The notes below the pieces were generated by a model. The model was not told where the DNA came from. It worked only from the letters and a program-made list of their open reading frames with translations, and made no database searches. A stretch of 62,540 nt of DNA from positions 1-62,540 of the forward strand of contig JAIBAP010000034.1 of NCBI GenBank assembly GCA_019695115.1. The letters run 5' to 3'. Position numbers and translations under genes: made by a program. Within the stretch, counting starts at the first letter, position 1. The number at the start of each line of letters is the position of its first letter. This stretch comes from Caldilineales bacterium. GTDB taxonomy: Bacteria; Chloroflexota; Anaerolineae; J102. Of this stretch, positions 9,619 to 18,663 are shown piece after piece.

Positions 9619-9757
9619 GTGTTCCATGTTCTGTGTTCCGTGTTCCGTGTTCCGTGTTCCGTGTTCCGTGTTCCGTGTTCCGTAGGCAATCATAACGCAC
9701 ACTACTACGCAACACGCAACACGCAGCACACAGCACGCAACACGCAACACGCACTAT
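9619..9757. repeat. Inverted heptad element: TGTTCCG array, core, CAACACG array
   Basis: About eight copies of TGTTCCG (9619-9683) are followed by a roughly 30-base core and then by CAACACG/CAGCACA copies (9710-9755). The second array is nearly the reverse complement of the first, allowing for C/G exchange, so the region can fold into a long imperfect hairpin. It fills the gap before the ABC ATPase gene. Confidence 0.85.
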
Positions 9758-9762
9758 CTACC

Positions 9763-10530
9763 ATGAATGCCATCGAAACACACGCTTTGGTAAAAACCTT
9801 CGGCAAGTTCACCGCCGTCGATAACCTGGAACTGGCCGTCCCCGCCGGCCTGCTGTTCGGCTTCCTCGGCCCCAACGGCGCCGGCAAGACGACCACCCTC
9901 AAGATGCTCACCGGCTTGCTGCGCCCCACCAGCGGTTCGGCCACCGTGGCCGGCTTCGATGTCCTCGCCCAGCCGCTGGAGGTCAAACGGCGCATCGGCG
10001 TCGTGCCCGAAAACTTGGGTCTGTACGAGCGCCTGAGCGCCAACGAATATCTGGAACTGGTCGGCCGGCTGCACCAGATCGACGCCGCCACCCTCCAGCG
10101 CCGGCGCGCCGGCCTGCTGGAACGCCTGGACCTGGCCGACCGCGCCACCACCCTGGCCGTCGATTATTCGGCCGGGATGCGCAAAAAACTGGCCCTGGCC
10201 GCCGCCCTCCTGCCCAACCCGCCCATCCTCTTCCTCGACGAACCCTTCGAGGGCGTCGATGCCGTCTCCTCGCGGGCGATCAAGGACATGCTGCTCGCCC
10301 TGGTCAAACAACAGAACACCACCATCTTCTTCTCCACCCACATCATGGAACTGGTGGAGAAACTGTGCGACGAAGTCGCCATCATCGACCACGGCAAGCT
10401 CATCGCCCAGGGCAACCTGGCCGAACTGCGCCAGCAGGCCGCGGCCGCCGGCAACGCCAGCCTGGAAGACGTCTTCCTCACCCTGGTCAAAGCCGACCGC
10501 AGCGACATGGGCAATTTGGATTGGTTGTAG
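9763..10530 (+). CDS. ABC transporter ATP-binding protein (ABC-2 exporter type)
   Basis: The 255-residue ATPase has Walker A GPNGAGKT near residue 37, signature YSAGMRKK near 135 and Walker B ILFLDEPFEG near 153, followed by the switch histidine in STHIMELVEKL. The arrangement matches drug/ABC-2 type exporters. The ATG at 9763 is chosen because the upstream frame is repeat sequence. It is separated from its probable permease (10815) only by repeats, so both may still be co-transcribed. The exported substrate is unknown. Confidence 0.85.
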   Translation: MNAIETHALVKTFGKFTAVDNLELAVPAGLLFGFLGPNGAGKTTTLKMLTGLLRPTSGSATVAGFDVLAQPLEVKRRIGVVPENLGLYERLSANEYLELVGRLHQIDAATLQRRRAGLLERLDLADRATTLAVDYSAGMRKKLALAAALLPNPPILFLDEPFEGVDAVSSRAIKDMLLALVKQQNTTIFFSTHIMELVEKLCDEVAIIDHGKLIAQGNLAELRQQAAAAGNASLEDVFLTLVKADRSDMGNLDWL

Positions 10531-10532
10531 GG

Positions 10533-10590
10533 GGTTCCGTGTTTCGTGTTCCGTGTTCCGTGTTGCGTGTTCCGTGAAACGTGAGGCGTG
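10533..10590. repeat. Heptad array TTCCGTG with variants
   Basis: Direct copies of TTCCGTG and TTTCGTG lie immediately after the ATPase stop and then change to a GAAACGTGAGGCGTGAG segment. The unit is the one seen at 9619 and recurs in reverse complement at 19740. Confidence 0.75.
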
Positions 10591-10608
10591 AGTCCTAGCC
10601 ACCCGCGA

Positions 10609-10806
10609 CCTGCCATCCTTCGTTTCACTCAGGACAAGCTCTGCCACCTGCCATCCTTCGTTTCACTCAGGACAAGCTCTGCCACCTGCCATCCTTCGTT
10701 TCACTCAGGACAAGCTCTGCCACCTGCCATCCTTCGTTTCACTCAGGACAAGCTCTGCCACCTGCCACTTGCGACCTGCCACCTGCCACTTGCCACTTGC
10801 GACCTG
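10609..10806. repeat. Four 38-bp tandem repeats followed by a CCACCTG heptad array
   Basis: Copies of a 38-bp unit start at 10609, 10647, 10685 and 10723; they contain TTCGTTTCACTCAGGACA and are virtually identical. From 10761 the sequence changes to ACCTGCC/ACTTGCC heptads up to the next start codon. The same composite, 38-bp unit plus heptads in reverse complement, is found in frame inside the synthase gene at 31573-31630 with one mismatch over the first 34 bases. Confidence 0.9.
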
Positions 10807-10814
10807 GCCCTCCC

Positions 10815-12455
10815 ATGACCTCCGACCTCCGCACCCTCCTTTGGCTGCAACGACGGCTGTTGCGCAACGCCCTGCGCCGGGGCAGCGCCCAGGACACCGG
10901 CCGACTGGTGGGCGTCATCGTCCTCGGCCTGCTACTGCTGCCCGCCATCGTCGCCATGTCCGCGGGCATGGCCGTGGGCCTGCGCTTCGCCGACGCCGAA
11001 CTGACGGCGACGATTGTGGCGGCCGTCTTCAGCTTTATCATGCTGATGTGGCTGGTCACGCCCGCCTCCAGCCAGCAGATGACCGAGCCGCTCGACCTGC
11101 CCAAACTCTTCGCCCAACCGATCGGGTTCAGGAGCCTGGTGGTGGGCAGCCTGCTGATCAACGGCGCCAGCCTGGCCGCCCTGGCCACAGCCATCTTCCT
11201 GATCGCCGCCATCATCGGGGCCACGCGCACCCTCTGGCAGCCCCTGCCCATGCTCATCCCCGCCCTGCTCTTCCTGGCGGCGCTGATCGTGCTCAAGGCG
11301 GTGATCGATGACATCCTGGGCCTGGCCGCCGAAGACCGCCGCCTGCGCCTGATCTTCATCCTCATCAGCCTGCTGCCGGTGGTGTTCATCGTCTATGTTC
11401 AGGTCTCTTTCCAGGCCGGTTTCATCACCAACGACGCCCCACCCGACCCTATCGTCCTACTCGAACGGCTGGACATCCTCCGCTGGCTCAGCTTCCTGCC
11501 CTCCGGCTGGCTGGCCCAGGCCCTTCTGGGCGCCCGGCAGGCTGCCTGGGGCCGCTGGCTGGCCTGGAATCTGGCATTGCTGGCCCTGACTGGCGTCGGG
11601 TTGGCCGTGCATGTGCGGCTCATGCGCCAACTCTACTTCGGCAACCTCTTCCGCATGGCCGTGCGCCAGAAGGCCGCCACCACCGCCGCCCTGCGCCCCA
11701 GCCGTCGCCTGCCCCTGCTCTCGGCCACCACCAGCGCCAGCCTGCTGGCACTCCTGCGCAAAGACTGGCTGAACTTCGCCCGCAGCCCCATGACCGCCCG
11801 TCTTTTCTTCCTGCCCATCCTTCTGGCGATCATGGCCTACTTCCTCAGCTTGCCCGAGGTCCCGAACTGGGCGCTGGGCCTGGGCATCGGCGGCTTCGCC
11901 ACTTTCATGGTGACGGTGCAGATGCACAACCAGATCTGCACCTACGACCATCTCGGCGTCGGCGCGCTTGCCCTCTCACCTGCGCCCCGTCGCCTGGTGT
12001 TGGTCAGCTATGCCCTCGTCAACCTCGGCATCGCCGCCCTGCTTGCCATCTTCGGCGGCGTCGCCTCCTTCGCGCGCCACCACGACCCGTCCGTCCTCCT
12101 CATGGCCGTGTTCGTCGCCGTGCTGGCCCAGACCATCTTCAACGGCTTGACCCACCTCACCAGCCTCATCTTTCCCTACTACATGGACCTTGAACGCGGG
12201 CAGGCGGGGATGAACGAGGCCAAGTCCAGTTTCTTCACCATCTTCACCGTCTTCTTGGGGATGCCGCTGTTGGGGGGGCCGATCTTCGTCCTGATCGCCC
12301 TGGCCTTTGCCCTGGCCCCCGTTTACGTCGTCCCGGCCTTCATCCTCGCCCTGGTCTATGCTGTGGCCGGCTACCTCCTCCTCCTCACCATCGCCGGCCG
12401 CATCTTCCCCACCCGCGAGGAAAAGCTGGTGGAGACGATGCTGGCGCGGCGGTAG
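10815..12455 (+). CDS. ABC-2 type transporter membrane subunit
   Basis: The 546-residue protein has about 12 hydrophobic segments and a cytoplasmic N-terminus with many arginines. An internal cytoplasmic stretch near residues 280-315 ends in LLALLRKDWLNFARSP, a feature of large ABC-2 permeases that precedes the second membrane half. The ATG at 10815 is used; six upstream codons from a TTG are repeat-derived. It follows the ATPase at 9763 and would form the channel of that exporter. It is not close enough to a named subfamily to state the cargo. Confidence 0.72.
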   Translation: MTSDLRTLLWLQRRLLRNALRRGSAQDTGRLVGVIVLGLLLLPAIVAMSAGMAVGLRFADAELTATIVAAVFSFIMLMWLVTPASSQQMTEPLDLPKLFAQPIGFRSLVVGSLLINGASLAALATAIFLIAAIIGATRTLWQPLPMLIPALLFLAALIVLKAVIDDILGLAAEDRRLRLIFILISLLPVVFIVYVQVSFQAGFITNDAPPDPIVLLERLDILRWLSFLPSGWLAQALLGARQAAWGRWLAWNLALLALTGVGLAVHVRLMRQLYFGNLFRMAVRQKAATTAALRPSRRLPLLSATTSASLLALLRKDWLNFARSPMTARLFFLPILLAIMAYFLSLPEVPNWALGLGIGGFATFMVTVQMHNQICTYDHLGVGALALSPAPRRLVLVSYALVNLGIAALLAIFGGVASFARHHDPSVLLMAVFVAVLAQTIFNGLTHLTSLIFPYYMDLERGQAGMNEAKSSFFTIFTVFLGMPLLGGPIFVLIALAFALAPVYVVPAFILALVYAVAGYLLLLTIAGRIFPTREEKLVETMLARR

Positions 12456-12456
12456 G

Positions 12457-12512
12457 GGTTATTGGAGATTGGAGGTTGGAGATTGGTTATTGGAGGTTGG
12501 AGGTTGGGAGAT
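12457..12512. repeat. Heptad array, unit GGAGGTT / GGAGATT
   Basis: Seven or eight GGAGATTG/GGAGGTTG copies follow the permease stop. The unit is the reverse complement of the CAATCTC unit that encodes the linkers of the synthase gene. Confidence 0.8.
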
Positions 12513-12546
12513 TCCTTTGCTAAGGCTACCGCCCTCCGCCCTCCGT

Positions 12547-13983
<1,437 letters not shown>

Positions 13984-14128
13984 GTCGAAGGACTCCCGGT
14001 GTGTGAAAGCGACAGTGCCCCGGTAGTGGTGGCTCCGCCCAAAGCCGCCCGGTCACAAAGTCGTGACGCAGATTAGCGTGCATCCCCCGCGCAGGCAGTA
14101 AAGCCGGTCACAATCTTCGCCACTTTCT

Positions 14129-14161
14129 AGCGGTCGGAGCGCTGCGAGCGCTCCGACCGCT
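14129..14161. repeat. Perfect 15-bp hairpin, AGCGGTCGGAGCGCT arms
   Basis: Arms at 14129-14143 and 14147-14161 are exact reverse complements around a GCG loop. A shorter outer pair (AGCCGGTCA at 14102-14110 and TGACCGGCT at 14168-14176) encloses it. No T-run follows, so it is more like a REP palindrome than a terminator; it lies just upstream of the antitoxin promoter. Confidence 0.85.
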
Positions 14162-14166
14162 GAATA

Positions 14167-14201
14167 TTGACCGGCTGCGTTTCCTCAGGTATCATCCTGA
14201 G
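14167..14201 (+). promoter_or_regulatory. Promoter of the antitoxin gene with an operator over the -10 box
   Basis: TTGACC (14167-14172) and TATCAT (14190-14195) are separated by 17 bases. The -10 box is enclosed exactly by CTCAGG (14184-14189) and CCTGAG (14196-14201), a perfect inverted repeat. Antitoxins of the Phd/YefM group bind inverted repeats at their own promoter, so this is a likely autoregulatory operator. Confidence 0.65.
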
Positions 14202-14232
14202 TACTGAATCCTATATCTAGAGGAGTCCAACC

Positions 14233-14505
14233 ATGAACACCATCCCCGCCCAGGAGATCAAGCGCCGCGGCCTTGCTGCGGTGGACGAACTGATCGGCAA
14301 GGGCGATCTCCACATCATCCGCAACAACCGGCCGCAGTACGTGGTGCTCTCCCGACAACGCTACGAGGAACTGCTCGAAGCGGAGGAGGAAGCAGCGGAA
14401 GCGCGACTGCAGGCATCATTGGCAGACCTCAAAGCAGGCCGGCTGCGTCACTTCGCGTCGGCTGAGGAGCTAATCCGGGCGCTCAACGCACCCAGCCAAC
14501 CCTAA
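14233..14505 (+). CDS. Phd/YefM-type antitoxin, apparently without toxin
   Basis: The 90-residue protein shows the family pattern: a start NTIPAQEIKRRGLAAVDELI that would form the DNA-binding part, then IIRNNRPQYVVLSRQRYEELLE, and a charged helical tail that would wrap a toxin. An AGAGGAG site precedes the ATG. No toxin-sized gene follows; the next gene is a transposase. Its stop codon TAA lies inside the left arm of a REP-like palindrome (14498-14528), so the palindrome forms the very end of the gene. It could be a solitary antitoxin or the remnant of a pair split by the mobile element. Confidence 0.75.
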   Translation: MNTIPAQEIKRRGLAAVDELIGKGDLHIIRNNRPQYVVLSRQRYEELLEAEEEAAEARLQASLADLKAGRLRHFASAEELIRALNAPSQP

Positions 14506-14528
14506 AGGTCTTTGAGACCTTTAGGGTT
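14498..14528. repeat. REP-like palindrome 1 (upstream of the RAYT gene)
   Basis: Arms AACCCTAAAGGTC (14498-14510) and its exact reverse complement (14516-14528) enclose a TTTGA loop. It overlaps the antitoxin stop codon and lies 21 bases before the transposase start. The same palindrome occurs within and after the transposase gene. Confidence 0.9.
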
Positions 14529-14549
14529 TCTCGCCAGCTTCAAAACCCC

Positions 14550-15185
14550 ATGACAAGCCCGGTTCCACTCCACTCCGGCGTTTTCTATCATATCTACAAC
14601 CGCGGCAACAACCGCGAAGACGTATTCGTAGAAGAACGCAACTACCGATACTTCTTGGAGTTATATGCAAAGCATATCGAGCCAGTAGCCAAAACCTACG
14701 CCTATGGCCTGCTGAAGAATCACTTTCATCTGGTTGTGCGAACAAGAGACAGCGATGGAGCAGACCCTAGCTCAGACCCTAACTCAGACCCTAAAGGTTT
14801 CTCAAAACCTTTAGGGTCTGCTCGCGACCCTTCTCAGGCCTTTTCGAACTTCTTCAATGCTTACGCCAAGGCTATCAACAAAGCCTATGGGCGCACAGGC
14901 AGTCTGTTCCAACACCCGTTCGGGCGCATCCAGGTGCAAACCCAATCCTACCTCATGCAGTTGGTGCGCTACGTCCACTTCAATCCGCAGAAACACGGAC
15001 TGGTCGCCGATTTCCGCCAGTGGCCCCACACGTCGTATCACACTATCCTCAGTCGCGGCCAGACGCTCCTCCAGCGCGAGGCCGTTCTGGGCTGGTTCGG
15101 CGGCGTTGACGAGTTCCTGGCCGCGCACCAGATGCCGCCCGACGAGCGCATCATGCGGCCGCTCTCGACTGACGATTTCGACTGA
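14550..15185 (+). CDS. REP-associated tyrosine transposase (RAYT), Y1 family
   Basis: The 211-residue protein belongs to the Y1/HUH single-strand transposases: it has the HFH metal-binding motif at residues 58-60, the IYNRGNNRE start, and the catalytic-tyrosine region QLVRYVHFNPQKHG near residue 142. RAYTs mobilise or maintain REP palindromes. Here three copies of one palindrome are present: before the gene, after it, and inside it. The internal copy encodes SDPKGFSKPLGS between the HUH domain and the tyrosine helix and leaves the frame open. The combination of gene and matching palindromes is strong support for the assignment. Confidence 0.88.
   Translation: MTSPVPLHSGVFYHIYNRGNNREDVFVEERNYRYFLELYAKHIEPVAKTYAYGLLKNHFHLVVRTRDSDGADPSSDPNSDPKGFSKPLGSARDPSQAFSNFFNAYAKAINKAYGRTGSLFQHPFGRIQVQTQSYLMQLVRYVHFNPQKHGLVADFRQWPHTSYHTILSRGQTLLQREAVLGWFGGVDEFLAAHQMPPDERIMRPLSTDDFD
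14785..14820. repeat. REP-like palindrome 2, inside the RAYT coding sequence
   Basis: Arms of 16 bp (14785-14800 and 14805-14820) are exact reverse complements around CTCA. Two further partial units (GACCCTAGCTCA and GACCCTAACTCA) precede it at 14763-14786. The insertion of about 57 bases preserves the reading frame and gives an Asp/Ser/Pro-rich loop. Confidence 0.9.
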
Positions 15186-15207
15186 TACAGAACCCGCCCC
15201 CCACCAG

Positions 15208-15240
15208 CAGACCCTAAAGGTCTTTGAGACCTTTAGGGTC
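15208..15240. repeat. REP-like palindrome 3 (downstream of the RAYT gene)
   Basis: Arms of 14 bp (15208-15221 and 15227-15240) enclose the same TTTGA loop as palindrome 1. Two short direct units GGGTCTAAGCTA follow to 15259, resembling in reverse complement the partial units inside the transposase gene. Confidence 0.9.
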
Positions 15241-15256
15241 TAAGCTAGGGTCTAAG

Positions 15257-15514
15257 CTAGCCGATCCTGCTCGCCAGCCACATCTGACCCTCCACCAACA
15301 CCACCGCCGAGACGACAACGACGGCAAGCAACAGGGCGATGCCCTTGCCAACCCCCGGTGTGTTGCCGAGCAAGGGGATGTTGTGCCCCGGCCCCAACGC
15401 AAATACAAAGTCCGCCACGGCCGTGGCAATGGCGGCTTGCCCCGTGTGTCCCATCCGCCACCCGGCCAGAGCGCCGACAATCGTCGCTGTGAGAAGCAAT
15501 AGTTCGTCCCTCAC
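15257..15514 (-). CDS. Small two-helix membrane protein of unknown function
   Basis: An 85-residue protein with hydrophobic segments at about residues 5-20 ([14 protein letters not shown]) and 58-75 ([18 protein letters not shown]), and a glycine-rich middle [15 protein letters not shown]. The GTG start overlaps the TGA stop of the preceding lyase-like gene by four bases (GTGA), which suggests translational coupling and supports the gene being real. No family is recognised. It could serve as a membrane partner of the lyase, but that is only a positional inference. Confidence 0.55.
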   Translation of the reverse strand: MRDELLLLTATIVGALAGWRMGHTGQAAIATAVADFVFALGPGHNIPLLGNTPGVGKGIALLLAVVVVSAVVLVEGQMWLASRIG

Positions 15515-16917
15515 ACCTCATACAACAAATCCATCACCCCCGCCAACAACTCCTCCACCGCCCCGCGGTACTCGACCGACGCCGCCAGACCGTAGAGCGG
15601 GCCGAGACCGTCGGGCGCATCCGGGTGCTGGCGAACATAGGCGATGGCCTCGCCCAGGTCGGCCACGAAGCGTTCTTTGACGCCGGGCTGAGTATGGCGC
15701 AAGGTAACGCAGAGATGGGCGCTGGGAGGCAGATGCAGACCGTTCAAACTCCAGTTGCGGCGGGCCATAAACTCGACGAGGCGGTAGATGTTGAGCGCCG
15801 GCGAGCGAAAGGCGATCAGGAAGATGGGATCGCCGATGACCTCGATCTCCGGCAGGGCGCGCATCGCCTGCGTGATCCAGGCCGTCGTCTCCAGGATGCG
15901 GCGGGCGGCGGCCAGGTAGCCGTCTTCGCCCAGCGCCGCCATCGCCGCCCAGGCCGCCGCGCTCAGCCCGCCGGGCCGGCTGCCGGCGAACGTAGGCGAA
16001 AAATAGATGCCGCCGGGCCAGTCGGCTACGGCAAAATACTGGTAATGGCGCAGATCTGAGCCGCGATAGAGCAGGACCGACGTGCCTTTGGCCGTGTAGC
16101 CGTATTTGTGGGTGTCCGCCGAGATGGAGGTCACGCCGGGCAGGCGAAAATCGAACGGCGGCACCTCATAGCCCAACTTTTCGGCCCAGGGCAGGATGAA
16201 GCCGCCCAGACAGGCGTCGGTGTGGAAGCCAATGCCGGCAGCCCGCGCCAGTTCCGAAAGCTCGGCAATGGGATCGACGATGCCATGCGGGAACGGCGGC
16301 GCCGACCCCACCAGGGCAATCGTGTTGGTGGTGATGGCGGCGCGGGTCGCGGCCACGTCGGCGCGGAAATCCGGCCCCACCGGTGTGCGGATCACCTTGA
16401 GGCCGAAATACTCGCCGGCCTTGTCGAAGGCGGCGTGGGCGCTGGCCGGGGCCACGATCTCGGGGGCGGTGATGCCCCTGGTCGCCCGCGCCCAATCGCG
16501 GTAGGTCTTCATCGCCAGCAGGATGCTCTCGGTGCCGCCCGATGAGACCACGCCGGTGATGCGGTCGGAAGTCCTGTCCGCGCCCAACATGCCGGCGGTC
16601 ATGCTCACGATCTCCGCCTCGAATTTGCTGGCGCTGGGCCACACGTCGGGGTGGAGGGGGTTGCTCTGCGAGTTGAGGGCATAGACCCGGTTGAGAAAGT
16701 CGATGTGGGCCGGGTCGCCGTTGTAGACCCCGCCCGAGACGAAGCCATCCTGCCAGCGCGCCTTCTCCCGCGCGCTGAGCCGCTCCATCTCCTCCAGGAT
16801 CACTTCCCGGTCGAGGCCCTGGCCGGGCAGGCGTTCGAAACGGACGAAATCATCGCCATAAGGCTTGAGAAGTTGGCTGATCTGGACGACCAGATCGGCG
16901 TCGAATTCGATTTCCAT
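15511..16917 (-). CDS. Sphingosine-1-phosphate-lyase-like PLP-dependent enzyme
   Basis: The 468-residue protein follows the sphingosine-1-phosphate lyase branch of the group II PLP decarboxylases. Landmarks are [21 protein letters not shown] with the PLP lysine at about 271, then [18 protein letters not shown] and GWNLN-like [18 protein letters not shown]. The eukaryotic enzyme cleaves phosphorylated long-chain bases to an aldehyde and phosphoethanolamine in the membrane; this protein has no membrane anchor of its own. The open frame extends to 17040, but the ATG at 16917 fits the family length and the 19-base gap after the upstream kinase. It is second in an operon FGGY kinase - lyase - small membrane protein. 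The true substrate may be another phosphorylated amino alcohol. Confidence 0.8.
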   Translation of the reverse strand: MEIEFDADLVVQISQLLKPYGDDFVRFERLPGQGLDREVILEEMERLSAREKARWQDGFVSGGVYNGDPAHIDFLNRVYALNSQSNPLHPDVWPSASKFEAEIVSMTAGMLGADRTSDRITGVVSSGGTESILLAMKTYRDWARATRGITAPEIVAPASAHAAFDKAGEYFGLKVIRTPVGPDFRADVAATRAAITTNTIALVGSAPPFPHGIVDPIAELSELARAAGIGFHTDACLGGFILPWAEKLGYEVPPFDFRLPGVTSISADTHKYGYTAKGTSVLLYRGSDLRHYQYFAVADWPGGIYFSPTFAGSRPGGLSAAAWAAMAALGEDGYLAAARRILETTAWITQAMRALPEIEVIGDPIFLIAFRSPALNIYRLVEFMARRNWSLNGLHLPPSAHLCVTLRHTQPGVKERFVADLGEAIAYVRQHPDAPDGLGPLYGLAASVEYRGAVEELLAGVMDLLYEV

Positions 16918-16936
16918 TGTCTCCTCCACAGCGGCG

Positions 16937-18445
16937 TCAGCCGTTGAGTTGATGATAGATGTCTTTGAGCGCCGGATAGACGCGCCGATAGACGCGGTAT
17001 TGGCGGTCGTAGATGGGCCGCGGGCCGGGATCGGGCGCAACTGTATGCGTCACCGTCGCCAATGGCTTGACGGCCGCGAACGATGGCAGCCATCCCAGGC
17101 CGATGGCGGCGATGAAGGCCGCGCCCAGGGCCGAGGTCTCGCGCGGGTGGGCGACGCTCTCCAACCTGCGCCCGGTGGCGTCGGCGATGATCCGCAGCCA
17201 CGGCAGCCCCCTGGCCCCGCCGCCCAACACCCGCAGCGACCCACACTCGAAGCCGTAGAGGTCAGCGATGGATTCCAGGATCCAGCGCAGATGATAGGCG
17301 ACGCCTTCGTAGATGGCGCGCGCCATCTGCGCCCGCGTGTGGTTGGCGCCCAGGTTGAGGAAGGCCGCCCTGGCCAGCGGGTCGGGGGCCGGACAGCGTT
17401 CACCATACATCCAGGATGTGAAGATCAGATTGCCTGCCCCCGGTGCTTCGGCATCCACATCCGCATCCATCCGCGCCAGGATGCTGCCATCAGGTTCGGC
17501 GCCGTAGATCTCCCTGGCCGCCCAGCGCAGGCACTCGCCCACCGTCTCGGACTCGCCGATCAGCAGCAGCTTGTCCGGGTCGGCGGCCTGGATGGTGGCG
17601 ATGCCGGCCTTGCCCGTCACCCGCTTGCCGGTGATCACGCCCACAAAGCCTGACGTACCCAGGCAGAGATGCGCCTCGCCCTCGCCCACCGCGCCCGACC
17701 CCACCGCCGCCGCCTGCGCATCCCCGGCCCCGCCAAAGACCGGCGTCCCCGCCAGCAGCCCCAGCTCGGCGGCCGCCGCCGGCGTCAGCCCGCCCACCCG
17801 CTCGTGCGAGCGCACCAGGCGGGGAAACTTGTTGGCATCCAGGCCAAAGAAGTGCATCAGGGTGCGATCCCAGGTCTTGCTCTTCAGGTTGAACAGCCCG
17901 GTGACGCTGGCGACGCTCCACTCGGCGACCATTTCGCCGGTGGCGCGGAAAAGCAGATAACCGCTGGCATCCAGCAGCGCCGCGGCCCGGCGGTAGCTGT
18001 CCGGCTCATGCCGCTTCAACCACAGATACTTGGGCAGCAGGTCTTTGCCGGTCAGTTCGGCGCCCACGATGCGCGCAAAGATGCCCGGCCCGCCCAACCG
18101 GCGCATGACCCATCGCGCCTCCTCGCCGGCGCGACCATCCAGCCAATGGATGCACGGCCGCAGCAAGCCGCCATCGGCATCGACGGCGATGGTGTTGAGC
18201 ATCTGGGTGGAGAAGGCCAGCCCCGCCACATCTTCCGCCCTGGCCCCTGCCCTATCGAGCGCCTGCCGGGTGCTCAGGGCCACGGCCCGCCACCAATCGT
18301 CCACGTTCTGCTCGGCCCAGTTGGGGCGCGGGTAGGTCGTGGCATAGGCAGAGGCGGCGCTGGCAGCGACTTGTCCATCGGCGGTGACGAGAACGGTCTT
18401 GCAGCCGCTGGTGCCGACATCATGGGCGACTATGTACTTCGTCAC
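16937..18445 (-). CDS. FGGY-family carbohydrate kinase (xylulokinase-like)
   Basis: The 502-residue protein has the first phosphate-binding segment [13 protein letters not shown] at residues 6-18 and the late [19 protein letters not shown] segment, both diagnostic of FGGY sugar kinases; length and spacing fit xylulokinase. The frame is open upstream to 18595, but the GTG at 18445 is preferred because AGGAGGG lies seven bases before it and the family N-terminus starts there. It is divergent from a LacI-family regulator, which probably controls it. Sugar identity (xylulose, another ketose or polyol) is not determined by sequence alone. Confidence 0.83.
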   Translation of the reverse strand: MTKYIVAHDVGTSGCKTVLVTADGQVAASAASAYATTYPRPNWAEQNVDDWWRAVALSTRQALDRAGARAEDVAGLAFSTQMLNTIAVDADGGLLRPCIHWLDGRAGEEARWVMRRLGGPGIFARIVGAELTGKDLLPKYLWLKRHEPDSYRRAAALLDASGYLLFRATGEMVAEWSVASVTGLFNLKSKTWDRTLMHFFGLDANKFPRLVRSHERVGGLTPAAAAELGLLAGTPVFGGAGDAQAAAVGSGAVGEGEAHLCLGTSGFVGVITGKRVTGKAGIATIQAADPDKLLLIGESETVGECLRWAAREIYGAEPDGSILARMDADVDAEAPGAGNLIFTSWMYGERCPAPDPLARAAFLNLGANHTRAQMARAIYEGVAYHLRWILESIADLYGFECGSLRVLGGGARGLPWLRIIADATGRRLESVAHPRETSALGAAFIAAIGLGWLPSFAAVKPLATVTHTVAPDPGPRPIYDRQYRVYRRVYPALKDIYHQLNG

Positions 18446-18457
18446 TGCTGACCCTCC

Positions 18458-18508
18458 TGGGCTGGCCGGTGAGTGGTTGATGGAAGCGATGACCTTTCGG
18501 CCAGCCCA
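18458..18508. repeat. 10-bp inverted repeat upstream of the kinase gene
   Basis: TGGGCTGGCC (18458-18467) and GGCCAGCCCA (18499-18508) are exact reverse complements 31 bases apart. The inner arm lies directly beside the Shine-Dalgarno of the kinase gene, and the outer arm reaches the predicted -10 box. It could be a regulator-binding site or a hairpin in the leader. Confidence 0.6.
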
Positions 18509-18536
18509 GTATAAGGCCAAAACGCCGCCGCCGAAA
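18508..18536 (-). promoter_or_regulatory. Possible promoter of the kinase-lyase operon
   Basis: On the minus strand TATACT (18513-18508) lies 17 bases from TTTCGG (18536-18531). The -10 is good and the -35 is weak. It would give a leader of about 55 bases before the kinase start at 18445. Confidence 0.35.
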
Positions 18537-18588
18537 CTCCCCGCCCTGCCCGTGCAAAACGCCCCCATTCGCCCCCACGTCAATGGAC

Positions 18589-18617
18589 TTGACAAGGATG
18601 GGACAAGGCCGTATCAT
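18589..18617 (+). promoter_or_regulatory. Promoter of the LacI-family regulator gene
   Basis: TTGACA (18589-18594) and TATCAT (18612-18617) are spaced by exactly 17 bases, an almost ideal housekeeping-sigma promoter. Transcription would begin near 18624, at the edge of the LacI operator. Confidence 0.75.
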
Positions 18618-18626
18618 CCCCGTTGC

Positions 18627-18638
18627 GCAAACGTTTGC
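18627..18638. promoter_or_regulatory. LacI/GalR-type operator
   Basis: GCAAACGTTTGC is a perfect 12-bp palindrome with central CG, the standard shape of LacI/GalR operators. It lies just downstream of the predicted start of transcription of the regulator gene, so repressor binding would block its own transcription. It may also serve the divergent kinase operon. Confidence 0.75.
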
Positions 18639-18663
18639 ACAGTCAACTTCCTTTCAACCTGCC

